Positions 25,666 through 40,400 of a DNA stretch of 64,000 bases are shown piece by piece (position 1 is the stretch's first letter; every line of letters starts with the position of its first letter). The stretch comes from Pterobdella sp. o SKG-2022 (Eukaryota > Annelida > Clitellata > Hirudinida > Piscicolidae): positions 5,549,895-5,613,894 of the forward strand of contig OZ038320.1 in the NCBI GenBank assembly GCA_964035795.1, in the 5' to 3' direction. The notes beneath the pieces are model-generated. The model did not search any database. It was given only the letters and a program-made list of their open reading frames with translations, and was not told the origin of the DNA. Both the position numbers and the translations under genes were made by a program.

Positions 25666-28600
25666 TCAGACGGTTTCTTTATTGATGCTGAGGAAGGGAT
25701 CGGGTCTCTTGTACGCGTTGAGGGCGTTCAGGGTGGGTTGGTCGTGCGGTAACTCAGATCGCTTCAGCAACCGGGAGCCTGTGTCTGCCTGTTTCTGCAG
25801 CTGTAGTTGGGGTTTATAACCAACGTAATGATGAGAATGATAATAAAATTATTTTTATTACTATTAGTCGTTGTTGGAGTAGTATTAGTAGTATTAACAA
25901 CTATATTCAAAACAAAAATAACAATTGAAACATTAAAAATATATTAATGAAAAATCAAGCATTTCAACTTTTGTTTAATGTATGTAGTTTCGAGTACTTG
26001 ATAATGTAAGTTCATATGATATTATGTAAGTTCTTTCACGAAAAGCTTGCTACATTGAATAAAAACTTGGAACATCGTTTTCTCATTTGAATGTTAAGTC
26101 AGGGTTTGAAAATGACGTTTGTATAAAAAAATAATTTCAAAAAACCATAATAAAATCTATAAAAATAAAAAAATGAAACCAAATGAAATGTTTTAATAAC
26201 AGCTTGAATTATGATTGGTAGAAATATCAAGCATATGGAATAACAAAAAGATGCTATTACTACAACACCATACCAAAGAAAGTAAATATGGAAAGACATT
26301 AGAATCAAGCATTAAAGAATTAAAAATACATTACAATAAATTTCATTCTGAAAACAGCGCATAAATTTATATAGCGCTAAACAAGCAACCTCGTCTGCCT
26401 GCATCTTCAGCTTCTCCATGTCGATTACCACTGGCTCATCTGGCAGCATCTGACGTCATAAAAATTGAATATTCAACCTAATTAGTTCGTACTGCTGTGC
26501 ATGTCCCAGTAACTGGGGTTGACAGCAGTCGGTCTAAATTTTTGATACTACTATAGTGTAATTGATAAAATAAGCAATATATTCAAACTGTGTTTTATAA
26601 CCTTCCGTATATTATATCAAATTTAGCTCGTGCTCATGTAAGCAAATGAGGTTGAGCTGTTTATTTAATGGAGGAAAGCTCACAACCTGCATCCTGTATT
26701 GAATATCAGTGGATGTATGTAGAGATGGGTTGGCTTGTTTGTAGAACTTTTGGTACTGGAGAATAAATTAATTATAATTATTCGTCTATTTATTTATCTA
26801 TTTATCTACCTCAGGGTTGTGGGATGCATCATCGTTAATTCTTTTCCATAACTTATCCCGTTGATTCAACTCCGTCTGTTCTCTATATGAATATTCATTT
26901 TGAATATACAATTATCACGATGAAACTAATAAAATTAACTATTGGGTGATATCAATAATGAAAAAATAATATTAATAGTTATAAATGTAAACAAAAAAAA
27001 TAAATGAAAAAATAATAATAATATTATAAAAACAATAAGAAATATTATAATAAAATAACTAACGCCTGAAGCCTTTCTTTATAAAGGTTGGTGCACTCGT
27101 CAAAAACTTGTGTGTTGAGGTCCATCATCATAGTCAAGACCTTCAACATCAGTGCATGGATCGATCTGGGTGGGTGGTTGATAGATAGATAGATATAGAT
27201 AGAAAGATAAAGAGTTATAGATAAATATGATTGGCAAGTTGAACCACACTCACTTATTCCAATGTTCCTTGTTATGGTATAGGGCTGGAAAGACGATGGG
27301 CATGATGACAGAGGCATTGCCATTGATCAGCTCAATGATGTACTCGTTATTCCACATGAACAATGCTCGTTCTGCCACCTTGGTAGACATATCCACACAT
27401 GTTCAACCGTATCCCACAATAATACACCAACCTTAACGCACTCAAAACGCAACAACATTTCACGTCTCCAACTCACTATACTTCATAACATCACCACCAG
27501 CACACACACCCACCTGGAAATGGGGACTAGCGATACAGTTGGCGATGCGACGAAAGAGAACCACCATGACCTTTTGAAATTCTTCGGGGTCTAAGACGTC
27601 TATTATCTCCTCCACCTCGTTCAAGAACATCACCTGGAGTCGTTTTGATGGAAAATATTTATAAACGCATGTATTTTTAATTTCATCTTTTTATCAATAA
27701 GTTTATTTACATAAATATATTTCTCAAATCGATCGACTCGCTTCCTAATCAATCATATTTATTTGCTTAACTTCTGCGTGAGTAATGCTTTCCTATCAAC
27801 TTAATCACTTACATTAAGTATGCAAGAACCATCAAACAAATTCAATTGATTGATGTCCGAAAATATATGAATATTAAAGGAACTACCATATAACTATAGC
27901 AATATAGTTGTTATGCTATGAAATGCTTTCTATCAAGTTTTTTACTATAATTATCACTATAAAATTGAATTGACGTATTCTTCACCGAATTTTGAACCCT
28001 TGACCTACGGTTTAGTTGGTATACATAAGAATTACTCACTTCTTTAGGGCTGTGTACACGAGGCCAAAATTTTAAAAGATTTTTGACCACCTGTTTAAAT
28101 TTGAGAGGGTATGATAATGATCACTACGATGATAAAAATATAGATAACTTTAATATTTAAAATAATAATGAAATGAAATTATAAAGAAAAATATTCATAA
28201 CAATATTAGTATGAAATGCACAAACTTGTGAGTGAACTAGACCTGTCATCATTCTTTCTAACATTACTTCTTATCGACCCCAAAACTATCACCAACAACA
28301 CTAATGGTATTAAAAAACCTATAAAATCACCCAAACAACGACATTTACCAGCCCCTACTACACCACGCACCATTCTCCCTCTCCCCTAAATCTCTCCACA
28401 TGATCCACCCCCTTCCCAAGCACACCACCCACTGATTCTGTAAGAGACGGATCTTTCATAATAAACTGCACAATACAGTAGGCCAGCTGGGGATGGTACA
28501 CACTAAGGGTCCTTCCTTTGTGTAGAGGCAGTAGCACCCTACGTAGAAACACCTTGTGCTCTTCTTTCAATGGTAGGGCGAACCCGTTTATAATGCTGCA

Positions 28601-31443
28601 AGTTTTGATTGATGTTGGTTTAAAGCGGTTTTTAACTAATATTGTTAATTTATTCAACACCTTTGCTACTACTAATAATATTATTATTAATACTACTCTT
28701 ATATTACTATTCTACTAATGTTATTTGTTTAAGTACTTTTTGTCTCATTTTCATGAAGTTAGACGACTAATTATATTATATATGAACCAAAAAAAAGGTT
28801 TTATATTGATAAATGATTAAGTTCTACAAAGCAATGTAATATTTGATGTGGAAACTGAATGGAACACTAGACTCATATGAACAAACCTTCCTAAGATCTC
28901 CAACAACTCTGCCACCCCGTTATGCTTTTCCGTCTCGTAAATAAATCTTCAAACAAAAATGTGTTAGTTATTTGTAGAAAAAAATAAGAAAATGAAGTGA
29001 AAATATGGTCCGTCACAAGAATATATCATAAAATGTTTCGACAAAATTCCAGGTTGGATTTCATATATTTCTTGTGTGATTTGTTTAAGAAGTAATTAGT
29101 CATTTAAATAGAATATTTGAATAAATTAAATGAAAATAAGTTTCAACCATGTTTGATGCTTAAATAGTTTTGTACAGTTTAAATGAAGCAGAAATATTTA
29201 AATAACAATTTAGATATATATTAGGTAAAATGTGAACTGTCTAGGCATTGGTGCAGAATAACTTGTCAAAATTTATTAAATTTTGAAAATATTTTATGGG
29301 TTTTTTAGGGGAAACTTCTTTGAATGAAAACTAAAAAAACATATCGATATATTTTAATTTCAAGATAACGAAGTTTTATCAGAATATATTTAAAGCTTCA
29401 CGTGAGAGTGAGATTATTTCAGAGAAATCTTTGCAAGATTATTTCATAATTACTCGACAAATAGTGGTCCTAACAGGTTACTTGAGACATCACAGCAAGA
29501 AACAGTCTTTTTCCACAGTAGAAATATCTATGCTCAAAAATGTGATATTTGTTGAAGATCCCACTGGAATCCTTTATACACGCAGAAAATATTATCTCAT
29601 ATTATTTTCACTATATTGAACAATTATTTCGAAAAATCTCCTTCAAAAAGGAAAAAAGTGTTGTTTTTAACCAAATTATAGATTCAAAAAAAGAAATAAA
29701 ACTTGAAAACTACGCCTTATGGATGCAAAATAGATGGTAGAAATAGTAAGAAGCTTAATGAAGACTTTTGAAGCAAACCATCTGTGAAACTTAAAATACC
29801 TATTCCACAGGGTATGACATAAAAAAACAAAATGAAAATTTCAAAGTTAAGATTGTTTTCTAAATATATATCTAAAAAAAATATTCGAAAAAATGTGCAT
29901 CAATGAAATTAACAGATTCTCCCATAAAGGTAAAGTTTTAAATAAGTCTTAGCTTAATAATTTGATGCATTTATTTTTTCTAAACTAAATTCAAATTGCC
30001 AAATGAGCTGCAAAAACTCCCTACTTTATGACGTTTAGTTGTCGAAAACAAAATGTTTCCTTTCCAGACCTTAATTATTCATAAACAATTATGTCTTGAT
30101 TAACATTTATCGGGCATCTCGAAACTTGGGAAAACTTCAGATCTACTGTAGTATAATAAAAAATATAACAATAATAAAAATAATTAGTTTATTTTACTAT
30201 TGTTAATGAAGTTTTCTCTTTTAATACCAACTATTTGAATTATGACAATAATATCTACTATTCATTTTTTTGTTTCATTTATAACCCAATGTTAACAAAT
30301 ATGGCTACAGTACCATTCTGATGGGCCGTCATTAAAAAACCAATGATTTTCATGTAAGCTCGACTGTTCATCAATGCCGTTATTATATGATTCTATTTTA
30401 TTATGAAAAAAATCATTATATGTTTTGAAAAGACGAGCAGACAAGTAGATAGATAAATAGACAGATAGAAAGATAGATAGACAGAGAGATAAATAGACAG
30501 AAAGATAAATAAATAGATAGACAGACAGATAGATAAAATTATGCCATGACTTTAAGCCCGGTTTTATCAACGATATAATGAAATTGGTCCAATTTACTCT
30601 ATTTACAAAACCTTTTTTTTAAAAATTGATCTGCACATAATCTCCATTTTCTTCCTTTTTAAGCACCCCTCAAGTTATCATTATGAGAAAGACGAGCAAA
30701 ATATTTGATATCGAAAAATTCATTTAATATAATGGTTTTTTCAAAGCAAAAGATTTTAAAAAAATCTACTGAAGATTACATGTTTTTTTAAAGAACAAAG
30801 CTTTTCGTTAGCAGTGTGACAAAACATAAAGATGATTAAGAGACAAACGCAGTTAACTAGTAGAAGCATATACGTCTTTTATAATCATCCGAAGCGTTTG
30901 GTGAATAAGCCGGAAAAACTACTCCTATTGCAACTTGAGTTATAAGCATTATCAATAATTTACTATTATTATTGTCGTTTTTGTTATGGCTACAACAAAT
31001 TTAATAATTAACATAAAAAATTTTTTAAATTTTAAAACCTTCTGGGAAGCTCAAACACCAAATGATGACACAATTTTTATCATGACTAAATCTATTATTA
31101 TGCAAAAGTAATAGCAATACTATTATTGTGAACTAGAAAATCAGTCAATTTTATATTGTTATTTAAACAAAGCTTTCCGATATCTATCAAACATTATCTA
31201 GGATGATTTTGTGATAGATATCCTTCAGAAACATCATGTATCAATGTTTTGTTAATTGTTTTTAAAATTAAATTCCCAAAAAGGCAATACTTTGATACTA
31301 TTTTTTATTCAACCGAAATTTTCGACAAACTCAACTTTGTCATAATTCATTAGTAAAAGATATCAAAATGTTAAAAATAATGGTCAAGTGATCAGTTATT
31401 TTCTAACGCTCGTTTTGGGGCTAATTATTCACAAAAATATTAA

Positions 31444-31476
<33 letters not shown>

Positions 31477-34400
31477 TGTTATTATCATTATCATTATTAT
31501 CATCATCATAGCGGCACCAACCGATAGAAAATGTTGTTGATCTGCTTGCGTATGTAGGCTCTGAGACTGAGAAACTTGCCGTATATTCTGTGCAAGATGG
31601 TCTTCAAGAAGTCCCTTTCCCTCGGATCCTCGCTGTCGAATAACTCTAACAACTGTGATGGATGGGTAAGAGAAGGCTGGGATAGAAAGAGGTCGAGTAT
31701 GAGAGGGATGAAATTTGGAAGAATGGGAAGGTTCGAGGAGAAAGCTGGTTGAAGATAGAAGAAGGTTGAGGTATGAACGAGTTAAGATATGAGGGGGCTT
31801 AAGTTTGAAAGGATTGGGGTCGAGAGAAGGTTGAAGTGACAATAATTGAGTTAGAAATAAAAACAAGAGCGCTCATTTTTGTAAAATCGAGTACTATAAT
31901 AATATTCTTATGTCAAAAATATAAATAATCATAATATAGCAATAAAGTAATATTAGTCTTGATAACAACAATAAAGGTCATCATCATCCTCATCATCATC
32001 ATCATCGTTTTGCGCCCGTTTCCATGCTAGCATGGTTTGGACCCATAGGTAGTAATAATATTAATGATAAAAAACAATGACCAACAATAATAATAATAAT
32101 AAATAATAAAATAATTACAACATTAAAAAGTTATTAGTGAAAAATGCTAGTTTTAAAAAAAAAACACCAATATTTATTATAAGATCAATTTTCCATTAAG
32201 GGACGGAATCAGCGCAAAAAAAAACATTTTTCAAATATATATAACTTTCTCAGACTTCAATAACATATTCAATTTTTTATTATATATTTTTTATAGTTTT
32301 TTTTATATATCAGAAAATTGCGTTAAATAATTTTGTCTCGTATGGATTTTCATTTAGAACCACCCTCATTCTCTATCATTTTCATACTTTTAGTCATAAA
32401 CATAAAAAATATCTCAATAATCCTAAAAAAGAGATTTTAAAATTGAAAAACATATAAAAACAAACAAAACCCACCCATCCACATCAAAAGCAGTTGCACC
32501 TATACACCATTCCTCCCCCATCCACCTCCATCACAAACAGTTGTACACACCGATGCATCTCATCATCAACCCACCCATCCACCTCTACTCAAAATATTTC
32601 AGCACTGTAAGGTCACCAGAACAGAAGCTTCAGTTGCCTTATGTGAGATTATTATCATAACTACCAAATAACTGATAAGATGATACACGTGATTTTAACT
32701 GCGTCAAATGCTTTAATGCAACTTATATAAAAGCCCATTTAGTAGGTAAATAATGCAGTTTTTTACTCAAATAACAGTAAGTAAATAACAATGTTGTGGC
32801 GAAAATGACTTAATTTCTAAACCAATCAAAGCAATGCAGTTATATAGCTTTGACTTCAAGGTGCATGGGAAGTTAATCCAACTCGATGCGGGATTGGAAC
32901 CCGATACTGCAGATCAAATCTCAAACACTCTTCTAACCAAGCCACCCGTGCATAAACCCATTTTAGGCTTAACTTAAACCGTTTAAGAAAACTAGTTATT
33001 AATTGAAAAACTCAATTTTTGATTGGGACGTAGTATATCGTCAATAAAACGTAATGATGAAAGCATGGTTGACCATACTGAAAACATGATTGAGAAATTT
33101 CTGCAGTTCTAAAGCATAGGTGTGTCTCATGAAATAAATTAACATGCTTATTGTTATAGAAGTTTCATTGTCATTATTTCCCTCACTATCATCCTCACCA
33201 CCATCATCATCATCATCACCACCACCACCATCATCAGCACCATCATCATCCCCATCATCACCACCACCACCTTCATCATCAACACCACCACCACCACCAC
33301 CATCATCGTTACTATGTTAGTATAGGTTAAATAAGTTTTTTCCCGATGATATATTATGTATCATAAAGTATTAATGTATGAAATTGATATCTCAATCGTA
33401 ATATGGTTGATGAATACAATTGTATGTGCAGAATCAATCCGAACTTTATAAATTCTATGTTATTTATGATGATGTTATATAATAGCAGTTATTTTAATTA
33501 AAATAGTTTGGGAATAATGAAAACAAAATAAATAAGTAATAGTAACCATAATTCAAAGAATAAAAAATTTCTGGGACAGTAACAACGGGCATTAAAAATA
33601 AAAAAAGAATATCAAAAATATATTATAAAAATACGTTATAACCATCATCATTATTCTATTCAAATTAATATAACAAATACAATAAAAGCAGTTTTAAAAA
33701 TTGGTAAAAATAACTATAACAATAATAATAAAAATAAAACAACAATAAATTTACACGAGTAACGTTTAAAAAAACAGTTACAAAACAGGGCGCAATTGAC
33801 CACACCACATGAAAGACCAATTGTCTTGGCCGTATAAAAGGTGTGGTTGTCATTATGAAGATTTCGAGAAATAAGAAGACTACTAATAATGGTCCCGAGA
33901 AAGGCAGGCCTACATGTGGTCGGGATGTGTCCTTAAGAGGACCAAATCTGTCTCAACACCCCCCGTCCTCTTTCTCTTCAAGAGGAGGACCTCAAATCAG
34001 GCCATATTTTTTATGGCCTGCCCCCACCAAGACCCGGACTGGTGGAAAAGGGCTCAGCTGCTTCTTGCAGGAGATGTGAAAAGCAGCCCGGGACCCATGT
34101 GGTACTGTGCTATATGTATACATAAAATCACTTCATATCAAACCTCCATCCAATGCAATCATACCACCCCTCATTGGATTCACCTCAAATGCTCACACAT
34201 CAAACTCAAATCCTATTCACCCTCATTAATATGTCACACATATCAAATCCTTACCCCAAAAACTCCTCCCCACATACACAATCTTACACAAAAAACCTTC
34301 TACACATATCAACAAACCAACCACCCAAAACAAACCAACTCCCCCTTCAACAACACCAAACAACATCAACATAATACAGCTCAACATCAACTCAATCACC

Positions 34401-37400
34401 AAGAAAACTACTGAACTCACCCACCGTATACACAAACAAAAAATAAACATTATCACACTACAAGAATCCAACCTCAACAGTAAACACAAAACCCCACACA
34501 GCCCTAACTTCTCAGCCATTAGACTAGACAGACCCTCATCCCAAAAAAGTGGAGGTCTGCTAACCTACATCAACAACAACATAATCTACTCACAAATCCC
34601 CACTTCCACAAACCTGATCACAAACAACATCGAACTCATCACAACAAAAATACATCTCAAACACACCAATCTACACATTTCAAACGTCTACATCCCACCC
34701 AACACCAACAACATAGACAACTCAATCACCAACCTCTTCATCCACCTCACAAGCCTTCCCAATTCCATAATCACGGGTGACTTTAACGCCCACTCACAAA
34801 CTCTCCTTTCACGGACCACAGAGGCCAACTCATAACCTTACTCATCCTCAATTCAAACCACATCATTCTCAACCAAAACACTTTCACCCGACTACCATTC
34901 AACCCAAATCAACAACCCACCTCCCCCGACATCACCACAGCAGACACCACAATATCAGCCAACCTCACTTGGCAAACACTTAAAGCCTTGAACTCCGACC
35001 ATCTTTCTATCCGCATCACATTCAAAAACAAATACAAAATACCCACAACTAAGCCCCTCAGAACTCTCACTAACTACAAGAAAGCCAACTGGCTCCAATT
35101 CACCAAACACATAGAACACACCCTCAAAAACACCCCCCTCCACGAAGACCCCCACACAGCTAACCACCTCATCACAAACGCCATACTCACATCAGACCGA
35201 ATAAACATCCCTAAAGGAATAATAAAATCCACCCACACCCCACTCCCCGAAAGCATCACTACACTCATATCGAAACGAAACCACACCAGAACCCTCAATA
35301 ACAAAGGTCCCTCACTACTCACACTCAGCTAACACATCACCCACCTCATTCAACAACATAAAAAACAAAAATAGGAAGAGCACCTGAAAGCCGACTGGGA
35401 CCACAAAAAAAAATCTCACATTCTATGGTCCACAGTAAAGGCCCTCAACCCCAAAAAACCTACCACTCCCACCAATACAACCATCACTCACAACAACAAA
35501 ACAGCCCACACAGACACACAAAAAGCCAACACACTAAATAAATATTTTAAATCAACCAAAAAACACTCTTCCAACCCCACTTACAGAATAGTAAACAAAC
35601 TCACCAAATCACTCACATTTACCCCAATAACAATCACCGAATCAGATACCATCTTCGCTATAAAACAATCTAAAAATAACAACTCCTCAGAACCAGACAA
35701 TATCAACATCAAACATCTCAAACACCTAGGACCAATAGCCATCAAACACCTAACCAACCTCTACAACATCACAATCAACACAAACACCATACCCCAAATA
35801 TGGAAAACCTCCAAAATCATCCCCATCGCCAAACCCAACAAAAACCCTTCTTTCCCCTCCTCATACAGACCAGTAGCCCTACTCTCTCCCATAGCAAAAA
35901 CTCTAGAAAAAATCATCTTTCCACACATCACCACTAATATAATCCTCTCAACACACCAACACGGCTTCAGAGCCGCACATTCCACCACCACAGCCCTACA
36001 TCAAATCAATAACACCATACTCACTGGTTTCAATAAAAAAAAACCCCTCCATAGAACAATCCTCACCGCCCTCGACATGACCAAAGCATTCGACACGGTC
36101 TACATCCACCAACTCATCCACAAAATACACAATACCCACATTCCTACAACAATAATCAAATTCCTGGCCAACTACCTAAAAGGCCGCCGACAATACACCT
36201 CATACAACAATCACACATCAAAACACACAAACATCAAAGCAGGTGTCCCCCAAGGGGGCGTCCTATCACCCTCTCTCTTCAACATATACCTCTCAGACAT
36301 ACCACTTCCCAAAATCAGCTCACTCAACCTCATCACCTACGCAGACGACATCACCATAACATCATCCCACCCCAACATCAACACAGCCACCCAAAACCTC
36401 CTCCCATACCTCAATGAAATATACACATGGGCTCACAATAACAACCTACAAATCAATCCTACCAAAACCACATCAACTCTCATGACCCCAGACCCATCAA
36501 AATACAACAAACCCCTGAACATCCACATCAACAACATTCCTATCCCTACAACCTCCAACCCTACCATCCTTGGCTTAACTTTTGACCCCAAACTAAAATA
36601 CTCCACCCACACAGACAACACCATCACTAAAGCAAAAAAAACACTCAATCTCCTAAAACTCCTCACATCAACACATTGGGGAAAAAGCAAAGAAACACTC
36701 ATCACCACATACAAAACATTACTTCTTCCCATCATCGAATACGCCAACACAATTTGGTCACCCATCATCTCATCCACCTCCCTTAACAAACTCCAAAAAA
36801 TCCAAAACGCAGTCTTGAGAACAATCACTGGCTGCACCCTAAACACCAACACCCAACACCTCCACTCAGAGACCAAAATCCTCCCACTCCAAAACCATCT
36901 CAAACTCCACGCATCACAACTCACACAAAAAGCCTCCTACCCCACTCATCTCTTACACCCACTCACCACACAAGAAGCCCATCCCAGATACAAAAAACAA
37001 TCCACATTCAACAACAACATCAACTACACCCTAAAAATACCCTCCTCCACCCAGTCTACCTCTCACACACAAATAAAAAACAACATGAAAACCATACACA
37101 CAAAAATAGTACATGACTACATATCATCCACTCCCAAAAAAAATCTTCAGCAAGCAACTCCCACCCATTCATGAATCAGAAACCACCTTAGACCACCACA
37201 CTCGCCGCACTCTCGCCCAACTCAGATCAAACAAATCACCTTTCATCCTCTCATACCTCAACAAAATCTCACCCTCATCTCGGCCCTCACCTTCATGCCC
37301 ACTCTGCCAAACACACATTCACGACACCCCTCACTTCTTCACCTGCCCCAAAATAAGTACCACACTGGGCCCCGAGAGTCTATGGACCGACCCCGCGAGA

Positions 37401-40400
37401 GCGGCTGAGCTTCTCAACCACTGGACGGTCTTGATGGGGACACAACAAGACTAGGGTGCTCGGAGTAAAAAAAAAACTACTAATAATGTTCTTTAGTACT
37501 ACTATGAATAAATGGATGTATAATATTAATGATGAAGGTAATACTAAACTCATTAATGAAAATAATAAGAAACATAGAACCAATAATAATAAATCCATGA
37601 ACAATAATAATAAACCTATAATTAAAAATAATGAAAGGTTTATAAATAAAAAAATAAGGTTAGTGCACCTGTAGTACAAAAGGCTGGTCAATGAGTTTTT
37701 TGGCAGCATTGGCCTGGAAACTGGCGGACTCTAGAAACCTCAGAAAAAAATCGTACACTAACTGTGGTGGTGATGATGATAATGATGAGAACGATGTAAA
37801 TAAATATACGAATGATGATGGTGTTGATAAATATGATTTTGGAGAAAATGATGATGATGAGGATCTTGGAAGCTTGAGATGAAGATAGTGTTTTTTGTCT
37901 ACACACAGGCTCATGGGGTGAAAAAAATAAAATAGTAATAATAATAATATTCATTAAAAAATAAAAAAATAGCAGTAATTGCTATTTTGAAAGATGGAAA
38001 ACAATTATACTGTTATGCTTGTGATAATTTTTTGTTCATGCCATGAATAGATTCTGTTTTAATATATTTATATATATAATTCTATAGTTCTCTACATTAG
38101 TAGTGTTGATGCTTTTATAATAACAATATTACTCTCATATAATGCTTTACTGACGTTAGTATTAACGTTATTAAACTAATAAAACGATATTACTAACGTT
38201 TGTATGATAACGTTATACGTAATTGTTGATGTGTTAATGATGATGTTTATACAAAGTGATGGCAATGATAGGATACAGATGCTTTGGGAAAGAAACGCAT
38301 GCGGAGTTCATGTGTAAACAAGTACTATTTGGATACTACTGCTTCATGAGTAGTAGAACTAGTAGTATTGATAGTAACAGTAGTACTTTTAGGAGTAATA
38401 GTAGAAATAGTAACAGTATTAGGAGAAGTAGTAAAAATAATATTACTATTTTGCTCAATAAATGTACTAAATTTTTCCTATAAATTAACGTTGGAGGATG
38501 TTGATATTACTATTACTAATAATAGTATTATCGAGCATTAGAAATATTAGTTGTAATAGTAGTTATATTAATAATAATAAAAGTAGTAATAGTGTTAGTA
38601 AAAATGATGAAAGTAGTTTTAGAAGTGGTAGTAATAGTAGAAGAAAGAGTGATACTAATAATAGTAGTAATATTAGTAATAATATATAAACACTAGTAGT
38701 GGTAGTAAAAGCAGGAGTAGCAGTAGAAGAATTTGGAAATATTAGTAGGACTCATTTTATTATTGAAAAAGTTGTAACATAATTAAATATTCCTACTACC
38801 TCAGATCAATAAAATCTACTCTTATATGACTTTTAATAAATCATTTTTATTGCAAGTATTACATGGTTCTATTATAATACACCTCGCAAAAAAAAAATAA
38901 TAATATGAATAATAAAAAGAATAAAAATAACACCTGTAAGTGAGGCCAGGCGGCTTCTAAAACAGGCTCATCTTCCTCGGGGTCAAACTCAGTAATGGTG
39001 TGGTTGGTGGAGGATGGAGGCAATGCGCGAAAGGTGTTCTTCACGAACTGTTGGATGGGTGGGGTGAAAGGTAGTTTTGGGAAGTAGTTGTTTAAACGGT
39101 AAGTGGTGGCGTAGAGACGGTTATTGACGAAGGTGGTGGTAGAAACGTAAAGGGAGAAAGATGAGTTTAGAGTAGGTAGAAAATGAGTTTGGTAAAAAGT
39201 TTCGGTAGATGAGAGTGGAAAGATAAAAAGGGTTAGCATAATTTGAGATTTTTGCTATAAAGTTGGTATTGACTTAAATAAAGTGTGATGGTTTCAAGCA
39301 AAATTTTTCATGTGAAAAATGAACTTTGTGAAATTAAATTTTCTATATAAAATGTAGTCTGGAGTAGAAGATAGCATAAAGTAAGATGCGGTATGAAGAC
39401 GGATGTTTTGTTGAATGAGAAGTGGTGTTGAAAGAAATTTATTATAGAATGAGGTGTGGTGTGAGATAAGAGAATTGGTTTGTAGTATTAGACGTGGTAT
39501 GAAGTGATAAACGTAGTATGGGATAAAGGTATTTTGTGTTTGCATACAGTGTTGTAAGGTACAGTGCATCGTGTCATGGAAACAAATATAGACAGCAAGA
39601 TGCCCCATTATGTAGGAAGATTTTATCATAGATAAACAATATGGAAAGATTATAGAAAATTATATAAATGAGTTATAGGTCTTGTGAAAGATTTATGATA
39701 AAGCCTTTTCTACCTCTATCAAAAAGTATTGATATATAAATAATTAGCTCTGTTGTGAAAAAATTTTTATTGTCGATACTTGAATCATGGAAATACACAT
39801 AAAAATATAAAAAAGGTAAGTTGACAATAACATCAAAAATTCTTGCTGAAATAATAATCATAAGATACAGTTTTAAGAAAAAAATCCTCTATAACGATCG
39901 ATTAGCATAAAATTAAGTTAAATTTTCAAAATTTAATACGCCAATTATCAAATTATTGGCAAGGGTTCGTTGTGGTGTTTATGTTATGATTGTATGTAGA
40001 AAGTTGGTAAGTAATTTGACCATTTGATTGCCTCTATCTGGGATTTCGGTTGCGCAATTGATGGCTCTCACAGGGCGCTTTTACATAGTTGTTAAATGAT
40101 ATCACCCTATACAGGTCATTATATTGGATAGAACAGTATTGTGTAGTTTTCTATTATTTTATAGTATATAATATTTTTTTCTTTATATCATATTTTTTTA
40201 TACGGTAAAGTTTTGTATTTCATATTTTTATAGGGAAGTCAGATAGTGAGTGATTACACAGAAAATCATAAATAACAAAATAAATCACACAAATCGTCCA
40301 ATTCGGAAAAAAAATCAAATAATTACAAAACCATTATTTTTATATGGATTAAATATAGCACTTGGAAGCGTTTGAACTATATATAACGTAATTCCATGAT

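Larger units (their letters stand above)
28947..31521 (-). other. PPP2R5 intron (2.6 kb)
   Basis: This intron lies between exons 31652-31522 and 28946-28887. It contains an imperfect GATA/GACA tetranucleotide tract at about 30430-30535 and an (ATT)n tract at 31440-31505 close to the donor. The open frames at 29431-29740 and 30292-30570 have no recognisable content. Otherwise it is AT-rich and unremarkable. Confidence 0.6.

Noticed and set aside
31429..31866. 145-residue minus-strand open frame
   Set aside because: It overlaps the real B56 exon 31652-31522 in another frame and runs into the (ATT)n tract.
32876..32953. Possible functional tRNA gene on the minus strand
   Set aside because: The A and B boxes are present, but the acceptor arm does not pair and the anticodon arm is unconvincing; it fits a SINE head better.
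36433..36924. 163-residue minus-strand open frame
   Set aside because: It is antisense to the A/C-rich LINE reverse transcriptase; the low G/T content of that strand removes stop codons from the opposite one.
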